Source: Acidobacteriota bacterium (lineage in GTDB: Bacteria > Acidobacteriota > Blastocatellia > Pyrinomonadales > Pyrinomonadaceae). Taken from it: a stretch of DNA of 9,003 bases. The notes under the pieces are model-generated. The model did not search any database. It was not told the origin of the DNA and saw only the letters and a program-made list of their open reading frames with translations. Shown one piece after another: positions 1-6,400 of this stretch. Location of the stretch: the NCBI GenBank assembly GCA_003222835.1, contig QHXE01000391.1:1-9003 (forward strand), given 5' to 3'. The stretch's first letter is position 1; each line of letters opens with the position of its first letter. The translations under genes were made by a program, and so were the position numbers.

Positions 1-250
1 TGAGGCCGACGATCTTTATTCGCGCGAGAAGTTTGACGAGTACGGAAAGACAATCGGCTTCTGGTGGTCGTCAACCGGCATCGATTATTTCCGCGGCTAT
101 CTGGCAAACCTGCGCCACACTTCGCGCGCGGACATTAGCCGCTACATTACGACTTATATTCAGGGCAAGCCGCACGTCGGGCTGGCGTTGATCTCCGAGC
201 CGGCGCAGCAGCAAGTGAAGCTCACGCCGGAGGATCTTATTGGGCAGTGA
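1..250 (+). CDS. M16 family metallopeptidase, C-terminal end (partial)
   Basis: Reading frame 2 is open from the window edge to a TGA at 248-250 and gives the last 82 residues of a protein whose start lies upstream. The segment FWWSSTGIDYFRGYLANL, then a helix starting TSRADISRYI and the strand GKPHVGLALIS, is the usual ending of M16 (insulinase/pitrilysin-like) peptidases of the bacterial M16B type. There a final helical layer and a GKP-type strand close the second domain. Members are zinc peptidases, often exported, that degrade peptides inside a clam-shell chamber. The catalytic HXXEH motif lies in the N-terminal half, outside the window, so activity cannot be judged. The stop overlaps a GTG (GTGA at 247-250), but the next gene probably starts further downstream. 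The family call rests on a short C-terminal segment plus the adjacent M16 gene. Confidence 0.75.
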   Translation, partial: EADDLYSREKFDEYGKTIGFWWSSTGIDYFRGYLANLRHTSRADISRYITTYIQGKPHVGLALISEPAQQQVKLTPEDLIGQ

Positions 251-257
251 GAGGGGA

Positions 258-409
258 ATTTTCCATTTGGCATTTGGCATTTGGCATTTGGCGAGCGAAT
301 CTAATGACGATAAGAATGCTGTCTTTGCCTCCCGATTGCGAACAGAGAACTGACGAAACGAGAGATCGAAAAATGATCAATGTGAAATGTCAAATGACAA
401 ATGGAAAAT
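258..409. repeat. Inverted heptamer-repeat element at the M16 gene junction
   Basis: Positions 264-291 contain four perfect tandem copies of CATTTGG, preceded by ATTTTC. Positions 385-409 contain the same unit in opposite orientation (AAATG units spaced by two bases, ending GGAAAAT). Aligning 258-282 with the reverse complement of 385-409 gives 23 matches in 25 positions; one of the two mismatches would be a G-U pair in RNA. The arms could form a long imperfect hairpin with a loop of about 100 nt. The right arm overlaps the beginning of the second M16 gene and supplies an in-frame ATG at 394. It looks like a small non-coding repeat element inserted between two genes that may once have overlapped. 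Its family is not identified. Confidence 0.7.
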
Positions 410-1773
410 GGCTTTCTCTTATTGCCTGCTGCTTGTTTCTTATCGTCCTGTTCGCGCCGGCAACGCGCGCGCAATCAACCCAAACTCAGGCCACCGCTCC
501 GGATTTTCAATCCATCATCGCTCGGCAGGCAGCGCTGGTTTCCGAATTCGACATCAACGGTCTCAAGGTGCTGGTCAAGCGCCGTGAAGGCAGCCAGACA
601 GTCGCCGCCGGACTCTTTATTCGCGGCGGGGTTGAGAACATTAAGTTGGACAACGCCGGCATCGAATCACTGATGCTCAACGTCGCCAGCGAAGCCAGTG
701 CAACTTTTCCGCGCGAACGTTTGCGCAAAGAGTTATCGCGCATGGGCACCGTCATCGGCGAAAGCGTTAGTTACGATTACTCGGTGCTCTCGCTGATGGC
801 GACGCGTTCTAACTTTGATCGCTCCTGGGAAATCTTCACCGATGTAGCGCTGCATCCGGCATTCAACAAAGACGATGTCGCGCTGGTGCAGGCGCGAATG
901 GTCGCGGCGCTGCGCGATGATGCCGACGAACCGGATACGTACTTGCAGCGATTGCAGGAGCACGTCGCTTATGCCGGTCACCCGTATTTGAATCGGCCCG
1001 AAGGAACGGCCGAGAGTGTAGGGCGCCTGACGGCGGATGATCTGCGCGCCTACCATCAGAAGGTCATGCAGACGTCGCATTTGCTGCTGGTCGTGGTGGG
1101 CGATCTTGATCCCGTGCAATTGAAGCAAAAAATCGCCGCGTCCTTCGCCAAACTTGCCCGCGGCGATTACAAGTTGCAAACACCGCCGCCGATTTCTTTT
1201 ACGGCATCGACCGTTGAGGTAACCAGTCGCGAGCTGCCGACCAACTACGTCCAGGGAATATTCGGGGCGCCTTCGATTACTTCGCCTGACATTTATCCGA
1301 TGCGTGTCGCGGCGTCGCTTTTGCGGGATCGCGTGTTTGAAGAGGTGCGCGTCAAACGAAATCTCTCTTACGCGCCCGATGCTTTCTTGCGCAGCCAGAG
1401 CGCGAACATCGGCGGCCTCTACGTGACGGCCGTCGACGCGAACCAAGCCGTGCGCGTCATGCTCAATGAAATCTTACGGCTGCAACGCGAGCCTATCAAT
1501 CAAGACGACATCACCGCGGTGATCGCGCAGTTTCTCACAACCTACTATATGAGCCAGGAGACCAATGCTGCGCAGGCTGCCGAGCTGGCGCAATACGATT
1601 TGATTGGCGGCGGCTGGCGCAACTCGCTACTCTTTCTGGAAAAGTTACGCGCAGTGACGCCCGCCGACGTGCAACGCGTCGCGCAAAAGTACATGCACAA
1701 CTTTCGCTTTGTCGTGCTTGGCAATCCGCAGCAGATCGATAAGAACGTGTTCACGGGCTCGGCCGGGAACTAA
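373..1773 (+). CDS. Secreted M16 family protein lacking the zinc motif (probable non-catalytic subunit)
   Basis: The 466-aa product has a signal peptide (hydrophobic core about residues 13-27, likely cleaved after TRA, near residue 33), so it should be periplasmic or exported. Residues 55-260 form the first M16 domain, with LFIRGGV at 81-87 and HPYLNRPEGTAES at 203-215. The second domain carries the conserved RVKRNLSY segment (326-333) that supplies the Arg/Tyr substrate-binding pair. The position expected for HXXEH reads GIESLMLN (97-103 region), with no histidines, so zinc cannot be bound in the usual way. Known M16B pairs combine one subunit with HXXEH and one with only the R/Y pair; this is the latter type, and the upstream gene is its likely catalytic partner. 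The frame is open back to GTG 247, but I prefer ATG 373: it follows a GAGAG stretch and places the signal sequence near the N-terminus. ATG 394 is also possible. Confidence 0.85.
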   Translation: MINVKCQMTNGKWLSLIACCLFLIVLFAPATRAQSTQTQATAPDFQSIIARQAALVSEFDINGLKVLVKRREGSQTVAAGLFIRGGVENIKLDNAGIESLMLNVASEASATFPRERLRKELSRMGTVIGESVSYDYSVLSLMATRSNFDRSWEIFTDVALHPAFNKDDVALVQARMVAALRDDADEPDTYLQRLQEHVAYAGHPYLNRPEGTAESVGRLTADDLRAYHQKVMQTSHLLLVVVGDLDPVQLKQKIAASFAKLARGDYKLQTPPPISFTASTVEVTSRELPTNYVQGIFGAPSITSPDIYPMRVAASLLRDRVFEEVRVKRNLSYAPDAFLRSQSANIGGLYVTAVDANQAVRVMLNEILRLQREPINQDDITAVIAQFLTTYYMSQETNAAQAAELAQYDLIGGGWRNSLLFLEKLRAVTPADVQRVAQKYMHNFRFVVLGNPQQIDKNVFTGSAGN

Positions 1774-1783
1774 GTCAGGGTTT

Positions 1784-1802
1784 GGAGCCAGCACTTGGCC
1801 CC
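1784..1802 (+). terminator. Weak hairpin after the M16 gene
   Basis: Eleven bases past the stop, GGAGCCA and TGGCCCC can pair with one mismatch around a 5-nt loop. No T-run follows, so it is not a classical intrinsic terminator. It lies in the 102-nt gap between two convergent genes, where transcription would be expected to stop. Nothing else was recognised in this gap. Confidence 0.25.
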
Positions 1803-1875
1803 GGTAAGCATCAGGGACGGAACACAACGTAATTGCGCTTTAGAATAGGCTCGGAAAGCGATCCTTTGCGCCGGC

Positions 1876-2817
1876 TCAAGTCAGCCATGCCTTCGGCTGA
1901 TCGAGCGAAAGGGCAGCAAGCATGCCGGACGCGTCCTTGATATTTATTCCCAGCAGGTTGATTGCGTAATTGCCCTTCAGCGCCTCCTGCAAGTCTATAT
2001 TCCTTAAGCCAACCATCTCGATCTTGGTCGCGCCGGCGCTCTTCAAAGCCTTCAATTGAGTAGAAGCGGTGGTCCCTTGCATGCAAACCACCGTAATCGG
2101 CTTTCCAATAGCGGCGCTGTCCAACGTAAACGACGACAGAGTGCCGGCGCTTGCCGAGAGTTTGATCTTGCTTATCGCGCCCGATATGTGCACGTAGTTT
2201 TCGTCCTGACCATCCATTCCAGTGAAAGTCAAAGTATCTTTTGTCTTGTCGAATTTCACTTTGATTTTTTTGTCCTGAACTTTGAGGTCGTGTGGGACGA
2301 GCCAGCTGTGAATGGCGTTCTGATCGGGCACGTCGACGTCAAAAGTCTGGACCTGTCCATTAAGCGTCACGGCGCGGACCGGATGGATCTCGAAGCAGTG
2401 GGCGTCGTCGTTCTGCTTAAAGCCAGGGTGCTCGAATAAGCAGCGAAAGAAACCGGTCACCGATATTTTGGTTCCCACGGCTTGATTGAAGAGAGAGACA
2501 AAGGCCTTTGCGTTTTGCAGTTCACAGGCAATGTGCGGCTTTAGTTGGGTGGTGCCGAGGCAAAAATGAAGGTCGCCGTCTCCAGGGGTCGGTTTGTATA
2601 CGCCGTTGTTAGCGGCCAGGTGCGCCGTCCGTTTTCCCGTACTAAGGTCCAACGTCTCTATTTGTTTCTTAAGCAGCGTCCCGGTGATCGTTACTTCCTG
2701 GAGGGCGACTAACTGCGAGGCTTTCGGAACGACTATGGTCTTGGGCGGGCCAACGCTAACTTTATAACCATTGACTAGCGGACTGAGCGTCGCGGCAGTA
2801 GATATTGAAGCGGTCAT
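1876..2817 (-). CDS. Unrecognised 313-aa protein, second gene of phosphoesterase unit
   Basis: I do not recognise this protein with certainty. There is no signal peptide or membrane segment. Residues 41-150 form a beta-rich block that opens with VTITGTL and contains GDGDLHFC (79-86), then H95 and C98, SVTGFFR (119-125) and DAHCFEIHPVRAV (138-150). The order VTITG...DGDLHF...VTGFFR...EIHPV recalls small bacterial OB-fold-like domains with DGDxH and WEIHPV motifs, but this is an impression from memory. Residues 160-313 look like two further beta/alpha segments (VDVPDQNAIHSW, then ITVVCMQGTT to the end) of unknown type. The start is firm: AGGAG sits six bases upstream of the ATG. It follows the phosphoesterase stop by 50 nt on the same strand, so co-transcription is likely. 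Its function is unknown; one possibility is that it acts on or binds the same substrate as its neighbour. Confidence 0.75.
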   Translation of the reverse strand: MTASISTAATLSPLVNGYKVSVGPPKTIVVPKASQLVALQEVTITGTLLKKQIETLDLSTGKRTAHLAANNGVYKPTPGDGDLHFCLGTTQLKPHIACELQNAKAFVSLFNQAVGTKISVTGFFRCLFEHPGFKQNDDAHCFEIHPVRAVTLNGQVQTFDVDVPDQNAIHSWLVPHDLKVQDKKIKVKFDKTKDTLTFTGMDGQDENYVHISGAISKIKLSASAGTLSSFTLDSAAIGKPITVVCMQGTTASTQLKALKSAGATKIEMVGLRNIDLQEALKGNYAINLLGINIKDASGMLAALSLDQPKAWLT

Positions 2818-2823
2818 GATTTT

Positions 2824-2828
2824 CTCCT
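2824..2828 (-). promoter_or_regulatory. Strong Shine-Dalgarno site for the 313-aa gene
   Basis: The minus strand reads GTAGGAGAAAATC before the ATG at 2817, giving AGGAG with a six-base spacer. It is the clearest ribosome binding site in the window and fixes this start. Many neighbouring starts have no recognisable site. Confidence 0.8.
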
Positions 2829-2867
2829 ACGTGTTGGCTGACTCTTAGCCTATTTATGAATCGCTGC

Positions 2868-3713
2868 CTATTGACTGTGCATCGCCCAGTTGAAAGCGGG
2901 TGGCTCTTCACCCCACAAAAATCTGAACCAGTCCGCCGCAAGGTCGTTCCGGTTGAGAGTGCCCAGGCCAAAGTTCTCCTCCACGGTCCGCAGCAGGCTG
3001 TAGTGATCGTATCTCGTGCTTTCCACGGTATTCGGTTTCACCATCTCTCCCAGCAGCACGGCATAAACATTGTTCTCATCGTGAGGCACACTCTCATCAA
3101 AGATCACCACCACCAATGTTCCCTTTGCGAAGTTCGGCTTCTTTCGTAACGGCTGCAGGAACGACTTGAGCCACTGGGCCAGAAAGTCGACGCGCCGCAA
3201 CGGAATATTTGGTTCAAAGTTTGCCGGCGGCGTATGGCCGTCGTTTTGAATGTTTGGGGTGAACCATGAAAATTGCGGCAAGTCGTTCTTCTTCACATCT
3301 GCGGCGAGCTGCTGGGCATTTACGATCTTTGCCAGTCGTTGCGGATCGTTTCGCACCCTGTCAAAAGATATGAACGGATTGTGTTTGCGAAAGTAAAGAC
3401 CCTTGCTCGCGACGGCCTTATTGTTTTCCGGCAAGTCTTCCATGTAAGCCTTCCAAGTCACGTTTTTTGCTTCCAGCAAATCGACAATGCTCGTACCCGG
3501 AAGGTTGATAGGATTATCGTCGGTCACGAACGGCAGACCCGCTATTGCGGCAATATAGTTCGGTTGGGAGGGATGTGTTATTCCGAAATAGTTACTTAAT
3601 CTGACCCCCTCGGATGCCAGGCTCTTCATGAATCCGTTATCAAGGGCAGCCGACTGTAGTTGGTTTTCTAAGATGATTATAAAAATCCGCTCGAACGCTT
3701 TTTGTTTAGCCAT
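2868..3713 (-). CDS. Phosphoesterase family protein (acid phosphatase/phospholipase C superfamily)
   Basis: The 281-aa product matches the Phosphoesterase family (PF04185 type), metal-dependent hydrolases that include AcpA-like acid phosphatases and phospholipases C. Landmarks in order are IIILEN (12-17), HPSQPNY (47-53), KAYMEDLP (88-95), RKHNPFISF (109-117), WFTPNIQNDGHT (150-161), VVIFDES (202-208) and YDHYSLLRTVEENFGLG (235-251). E16-N17 and D206-E207 correspond to the metal-site pairs of the family, and H47, H111, H160 and H237 are candidate active-site histidines, so the enzyme looks intact. Family members are usually exported, but this one begins MAKQKAFERIF with no signal peptide, and upstream ATG 3720 runs into a stop after four codons. 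It may be cytoplasmic, or the substrate may differ from that of secreted relatives. It is shorter than phospholipases C and close to small acid-phosphatase-like members. The substrate is unknown. Confidence 0.88.
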   Translation of the reverse strand: MAKQKAFERIFIIILENQLQSAALDNGFMKSLASEGVRLSNYFGITHPSQPNYIAAIAGLPFVTDDNPINLPGTSIVDLLEAKNVTWKAYMEDLPENNKAVASKGLYFRKHNPFISFDRVRNDPQRLAKIVNAQQLAADVKKNDLPQFSWFTPNIQNDGHTPPANFEPNIPLRRVDFLAQWLKSFLQPLRKKPNFAKGTLVVVIFDESVPHDENNVYAVLLGEMVKPNTVESTRYDHYSLLRTVEENFGLGTLNRNDLAADWFRFLWGEEPPAFNWAMHSQ

Positions 3714-3788
3714 CAGCCATCACCGTAAATGACAGGTAATCCGTGAATACAGCGAGTTTGCAATACTCGTCTCTTGAAGCACACGCGC

Positions 3789-3817
3789 AAGCTATTTCAA
3801 GTCGGCAGAAAAGTCAA
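3789..3817 (-). promoter_or_regulatory. Candidate promoter for the phosphoesterase gene
   Basis: On the minus strand TTGACT (3812-3817) is separated by 17 bases from TAGCTT (3789-3794). The -35 matches the consensus at five of six bases; the -10 is weak. It would start transcription near 3782 and leave a leader of about 70 nt before the ATG at 3713. The rest of the 199-nt gap 3714-3912 shows nothing else I can name. Confidence 0.4.
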
Positions 3818-3912
3818 CAAGTTTTCGCGGTGGTCATTGCTCATGGAGAAATCTCTGCATAGGTTCTTCGCGGGTCCGAAGCTGGTGAGTCCGATGTGCT
3901 ACGCCGGGACAG

Positions 3913-4332
3913 TCACACTGTACGTTCATCCAAGATTTGAAGAAAGGCGCTTGCCTGTGAAGTACGGAATCGATATTCCATTGTCCCTGACCAGTCATGG
4001 TGAAAGAGATTCGGATCGAACGCGACCAGCAGAGTTTCATCTCCTTCGATCGACAATCGCAGGCGGCGAATTCGGTCGTCCGTGAAAGGAACGTTGATGG
4101 CCGGGTTTGAATACTGGAGCGCGACCAGCCGAACTTGCGTTAGCGCGATGCATGCGGAAAACCGTTGTCGTCTCCATCCAAATCTCTTGCCGGGCGCGCG
4201 AAAATCCAGATAGGTAACGGAAGCCTTGATGCCTTCATCGAACAAGAGAATGCCTTCCGAATTCAGAGTTGCCTTGAATTGCTCAGGCATCTTCCCCAAA
4301 CCAAACAGACGATAGAAAAGAGTCTTCGCCAT
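3913..4332 (-). CDS. Small unknown protein, paralogue of the divergent gene at 4424
   Basis: This 139-aa protein has no signal peptide or membrane segment and no family I can name with confidence. It begins AKTLFYRLFGLGKMPEQF, followed by LLFDEGIKASVT (29-40), then RFSACIALTQVRLVAL (57-72) and a beta-rich C-terminal half ending WSGTMEYRFRTSQASAFLQIL. The protein encoded divergently 91 nt away matches it along its whole length, with about 18 identities in the first 39 residues. The pattern of strands with a T-x-x-RL/RI signature around residues 65-69 recalls bacterial PH-like or GRAM-like domains that mediate membrane or protein binding; this is an inference from shape only. Conservation between the two copies argues that both are real genes. 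The start has no clear ribosome binding site. Confidence 0.75.
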   Translation of the reverse strand: MAKTLFYRLFGLGKMPEQFKATLNSEGILLFDEGIKASVTYLDFRAPGKRFGWRRQRFSACIALTQVRLVALQYSNPAINVPFTDDRIRRLRLSIEGDETLLVAFDPNLFHHDWSGTMEYRFRTSQASAFLQILDERTV

Positions 4333-4354
4333 ACGCGGCTCAATGGATTGATAG

Positions 4355-4384
4355 AGTCTAATGCCGGGATGTTTCAGGTTTCAA
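4355..4384 (-). promoter_or_regulatory. Candidate promoter for the 139-aa gene
   Basis: On the minus strand TTGAAA (4379-4384) and TAGACT (4355-4360) are spaced by 18 bases. Transcription would begin near 4348, about 16 nt before the ATG at 4332. Its -35 box lies two bases from the -35 box of the opposing promoter. Confidence 0.4.
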
Positions 4385-4386
4385 TC

Positions 4387-4416
4387 TTGAACGCGCCTAA
4401 ACTCGTGAGGTACAGT
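4387..4416 (+). promoter_or_regulatory. Candidate promoter for the 152-aa gene, possibly leaderless
   Basis: TTGAAC (4387-4392) and TACAGT (4411-4416) are spaced by 18 bases. The ATG at 4424 starts only eight bases after the -10 box, so the predicted transcript begins at or next to the start codon. This fits the absence of a ribosome binding site and would make a leaderless mRNA. Confidence 0.4.
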
Positions 4417-4423
4417 TTGCCCG

Positions 4424-4882
4424 ATGCAAAAGACTCTTCGTTATCGACTCTTCAAGGTGGGAGCGATGCCAGACGCGCTGCGCGCAGAGATCAAGAACGA
4501 GCAGGTCCTGTTTCATGATGAAGGCGTTCCGGTCACGGTGCGGCGCAGAGGCAGCGCGCCGGGTTTCACCGGCACTAGCTCTGGCCGATTCTCGGGCGCG
4601 TTCGCCGTCACCAATCAACGCATCGTCGCCAGCATTTCCCAGACGATCATGGTCGGCGCTTCATACGATGTGGAGGATGCACACGGCGCTGAAGTCTCGC
4701 TGGTCGAGGACGGTCTGCACGTCAAAGTTGATGCCAGCATCCATCCCGGATGTACGGGAAGTATTGAGATGCACTTCAAGCACGAATTCTCGAAGGAAGA
4801 CCTCAGCCACTTCCCAAAGTTCAAAGTTAGTTTCAATTTTCCGATTGAGCTTGTGCCGAAAATCTTCGGCGGGCCGGGTTGA
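4424..4882 (+). CDS. Small unknown protein, paralogue of the divergent gene at 3913
   Basis: This 152-aa protein starts QKTLRYRLFKVGAMPDALRA and carries LFHDEGVPVTV (29-39), GRFSGAFAVTNQRIVAS (54-70) and CTGSIEMHFKHEFSKEDLSHF (110-130). Each block aligns with the 139-aa protein encoded on the other strand, so the two are full-length paralogues. It has an extra C-terminal tail of about 20 residues (KVSFNFPIELVPKIFGG) that the other lacks. It appears soluble, with no signal peptide or transmembrane helix. AVTNQRIVAS resembles the T-N-x-R-I/L turn of PH-like or GRAM-like domains; the function is otherwise unknown. It converges on the MBL hydrolase gene, with 19 nt between the two stop codons and no clear terminator in between. 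Confidence 0.78.
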   Translation: MQKTLRYRLFKVGAMPDALRAEIKNEQVLFHDEGVPVTVRRRGSAPGFTGTSSGRFSGAFAVTNQRIVASISQTIMVGASYDVEDAHGAEVSLVEDGLHVKVDASIHPGCTGSIEMHFKHEFSKEDLSHFPKFKVSFNFPIELVPKIFGGPG

Positions 4883-4901
4883 ATTAGTTGACGGCAGTTT
4901 T

Positions 4902-6041
4902 CTATTTCTTCTTTGGCTTCGGTGGCGGTCCAAAGTCGCCATAAGTGATGAAACCGGATCGCGATGAATCATCCTTCTGTCCCTCGCGTCCAGCCCAAAC
5001 GTCTTCCTTTGTTTCTTTTGCCGGCTTGATCTCGTAAAAATGAGCCGAATCAAGTTTGCCTTTGGTGGTAATAGTGATTTCACCCTGCAAGTCCGTGCGA
5101 TAGACTTTCGCATTCGCGGCTTTAAGGCGATCGAGAACTGTCTGCGCCGGATGTCCGTAACGATTCCACGCTCCGTCGGAAATGATCGCTGCTTCAGGTT
5201 TGACCCGCTTAACGAATTCTTCTGAAGTCGCGTACTTCGATCCATGGTGTGCGACTTTGAGCACGTTCGCTTTCAGCTCGAGGTTCTTGCCGAGCAAGCG
5301 TTGCTCAGTCTGCGCTTCGGCGTCGCCCATGAACAGCATCGAGAAGTCGCCGAAATCGAGTCGCAGCACGATCGAGTTCGCATTGATCTCGTTGCCGCCA
5401 GCTTTCATCTGCTCTTTAGTGAAGAACGGTTCGCTCGGGGCGATCACCGTCAGGATGGCGCCGCCGCCGAGATCGTACTTCTTTCCCGGTTGCGCCTTTT
5501 CATATTGCGCGCCGCTTTGTTTCACCGCCGCTTGGTATTTATCGAAAAAGGCGGTCACCGCGCCTTTCTTTAGTGGCGGAGGTGTGGGCGTAGCTTTCGC
5601 CTTCGCACCTTTGCCCTTCGGGCTGGCCGCAGCTTCCGGCGCAGGCGTGGAAAGATCGACACCGTTATCGATTACTGTTCCAACTTTGACTCCGTTCAAG
5701 ACTTCATCCGCGCCACCGATGTGATCCGAATGCGGCTCAGTCGCGATGAAGTAGTCGAGACGCTCGACCTGGTAGCGCTTTAACGCGTCGAGCACGAGTT
5801 TGCCCTTGCCAGTGTCGCCGGTGTCAATCAGAGCAGCTTTGCCGGTCGGCGAGATAATCAAGATCGAATCTCCCTCTATCGGCCCGACATCGAGCACGTG
5901 CACTTGCAACTCGCCCGAAGGTTTCGGCGCCCGCGAACGCCACCACGGGAGCACCCATTTCCAACCCACGATCGCACTTGCGCCTAACAAAAGTATGAGC
6001 ACCGCAATCGCGCATCCGCATCCTCGTGTGGCTCGGCTCAT
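4902..6041 (-). CDS. Membrane-anchored ComEC-like metallo-beta-lactamase-fold hydrolase
   Basis: The 379-aa product has an N-terminal hydrophobic helix (about 10-34), probably an uncleaved membrane anchor with the enzyme outside the cytoplasm. The remainder is an MBL-fold domain of the type fused to ComEC: VHVLDVGPIEGDSILI (47-62), LIDTG (71-75), the metal motif TEPHSDHIGG (101-110), SIVLRLDFGDFSMLFMGDAE (223-242), VAHHGSKYA (263-271), SDG (288-290) and GHPAQ (296-300). The metal ligands H104, D106, H107, H265 and D240 appear present. A low-complexity stretch rich in Pro, Ala and Lys (about 130-158) interrupts the domain, and a Pro/Lys-rich tail ends it. Stand-alone members may cleave DNA or nucleotides, but the substrate here is unknown. 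The ATG overlaps the stop of the upstream DUF5615 gene (ATGA, 6038-6041), so translation is probably coupled to the toxin-antitoxin pair. Confidence 0.88.
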   Translation of the reverse strand: MSRATRGCGCAIAVLILLLGASAIVGWKWVLPWWRSRAPKPSGELQVHVLDVGPIEGDSILIISPTGKAALIDTGDTGKGKLVLDALKRYQVERLDYFIATEPHSDHIGGADEVLNGVKVGTVIDNGVDLSTPAPEAAASPKGKGAKAKATPTPPPLKKGAVTAFFDKYQAAVKQSGAQYEKAQPGKKYDLGGGAILTVIAPSEPFFTKEQMKAGGNEINANSIVLRLDFGDFSMLFMGDAEAQTEQRLLGKNLELKANVLKVAHHGSKYATSEEFVKRVKPEAAIISDGAWNRYGHPAQTVLDRLKAANAKVYRTDLQGEITITTKGKLDSAHFYEIKPAKETKEDVWAGREGQKDDSSRSGFITYGDFGPPPKPKKK

Positions 6042-6400
6042 GGCTTCTTACCTCGTGATTCGCGGAGATCGCTTATTTCCACTAGCGCCTCACCAGAAGA
6101 AAGCATTTCCATTACTCGTGGCAACGATGCTCTGAGAAGTCTCTTGAGATGTGCGTTGGAAGTATTACCGCAGGTGATCCAAATTATCTGAGGAGGCGGG
6201 CCAAGGTCATCAAGCAACCGCACAAAATCGGCGTCCTTGGTCATGACGATTCCAGATTGCTCTTTCGCCGCGCGAAATATCTGTCGATCGCTTCCGTCCC
6301 TTAGTCCGATGTCACGCAAAGCGACGTCAGAGATGTTAAGTGTTTGGACAATCCAAGGCGCAAGCGCTGGAGATAGCTGAGCATCGATCCAAATGGTCAC
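6038..6400 (-). CDS. DUF5615 PIN-like toxin (VapC45-like)
   Basis: This 120-aa protein matches the DUF5615 PIN-like family, which includes the VapC45 toxins. Visible motifs are the N-terminal DAQLSPALA (6-14) with D6, LRDGSDRQIFRAA (33-45), the acidic MTKDADF (53-59) and the strand-loop PPQIIWITCGNTSN (69-82). PIN-type toxins are metal-dependent ribonucleases whose acidic residues bind metal; D6, D56 and D58 are candidates. The start is GTG at 6400, overlapping the DUF433 stop by four bases (GTGA, 6397-6400), so the two are translationally coupled in the usual antitoxin-then-toxin order. Its own stop overlaps the start of the MBL hydrolase gene, which is unusual. DUF5615 proteins are not all proven toxins, so the activity is inferred from family and pairing. 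Confidence 0.88.
   Translation of the reverse strand: MTIWIDAQLSPALAPWIVQTLNISDVALRDIGLRDGSDRQIFRAAKEQSGIVMTKDADFVRLLDDLGPPPQIIWITCGNTSNAHLKRLLRASLPRVMEMLSSGEALVEISDLRESRGKKP

Noticed and set aside
264..291. CRISPR-like repeats
   Set aside because: The CATTTGG units are seven bases long and directly adjacent, with no spacers, so this is a tandem heptamer array.
247..372. Long N-terminal extension of the second M16 protein from GTG 247
   Set aside because: It would place 42 repeat-encoded, low-quality residues (FSIWHLAFGIW-type) ahead of a clear signal peptide.
733..1446. 237-aa open frame on the minus strand inside the M16 gene
   Set aside because: Arg/His-rich shadow of the M16 coding frame, with no family resemblance.
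1836..1860. CGCTTT/AAAGCG hairpin as terminator for the 313-aa gene
   Set aside because: Six-base stem with a 13-base loop and no T-run on the minus strand; too weak to call.
3774..4085. 103-aa plus-strand frame covering the gap before the 139-aa gene
   Set aside because: It runs antisense into a gene supported by a paralogue and has no recognisable domain.
5182..5724. 180-aa plus-strand frame across the MBL gene
   Set aside because: Antisense shadow of the MBL gene; composition rich in Ser, Pro and Phe with no recognisable motif.
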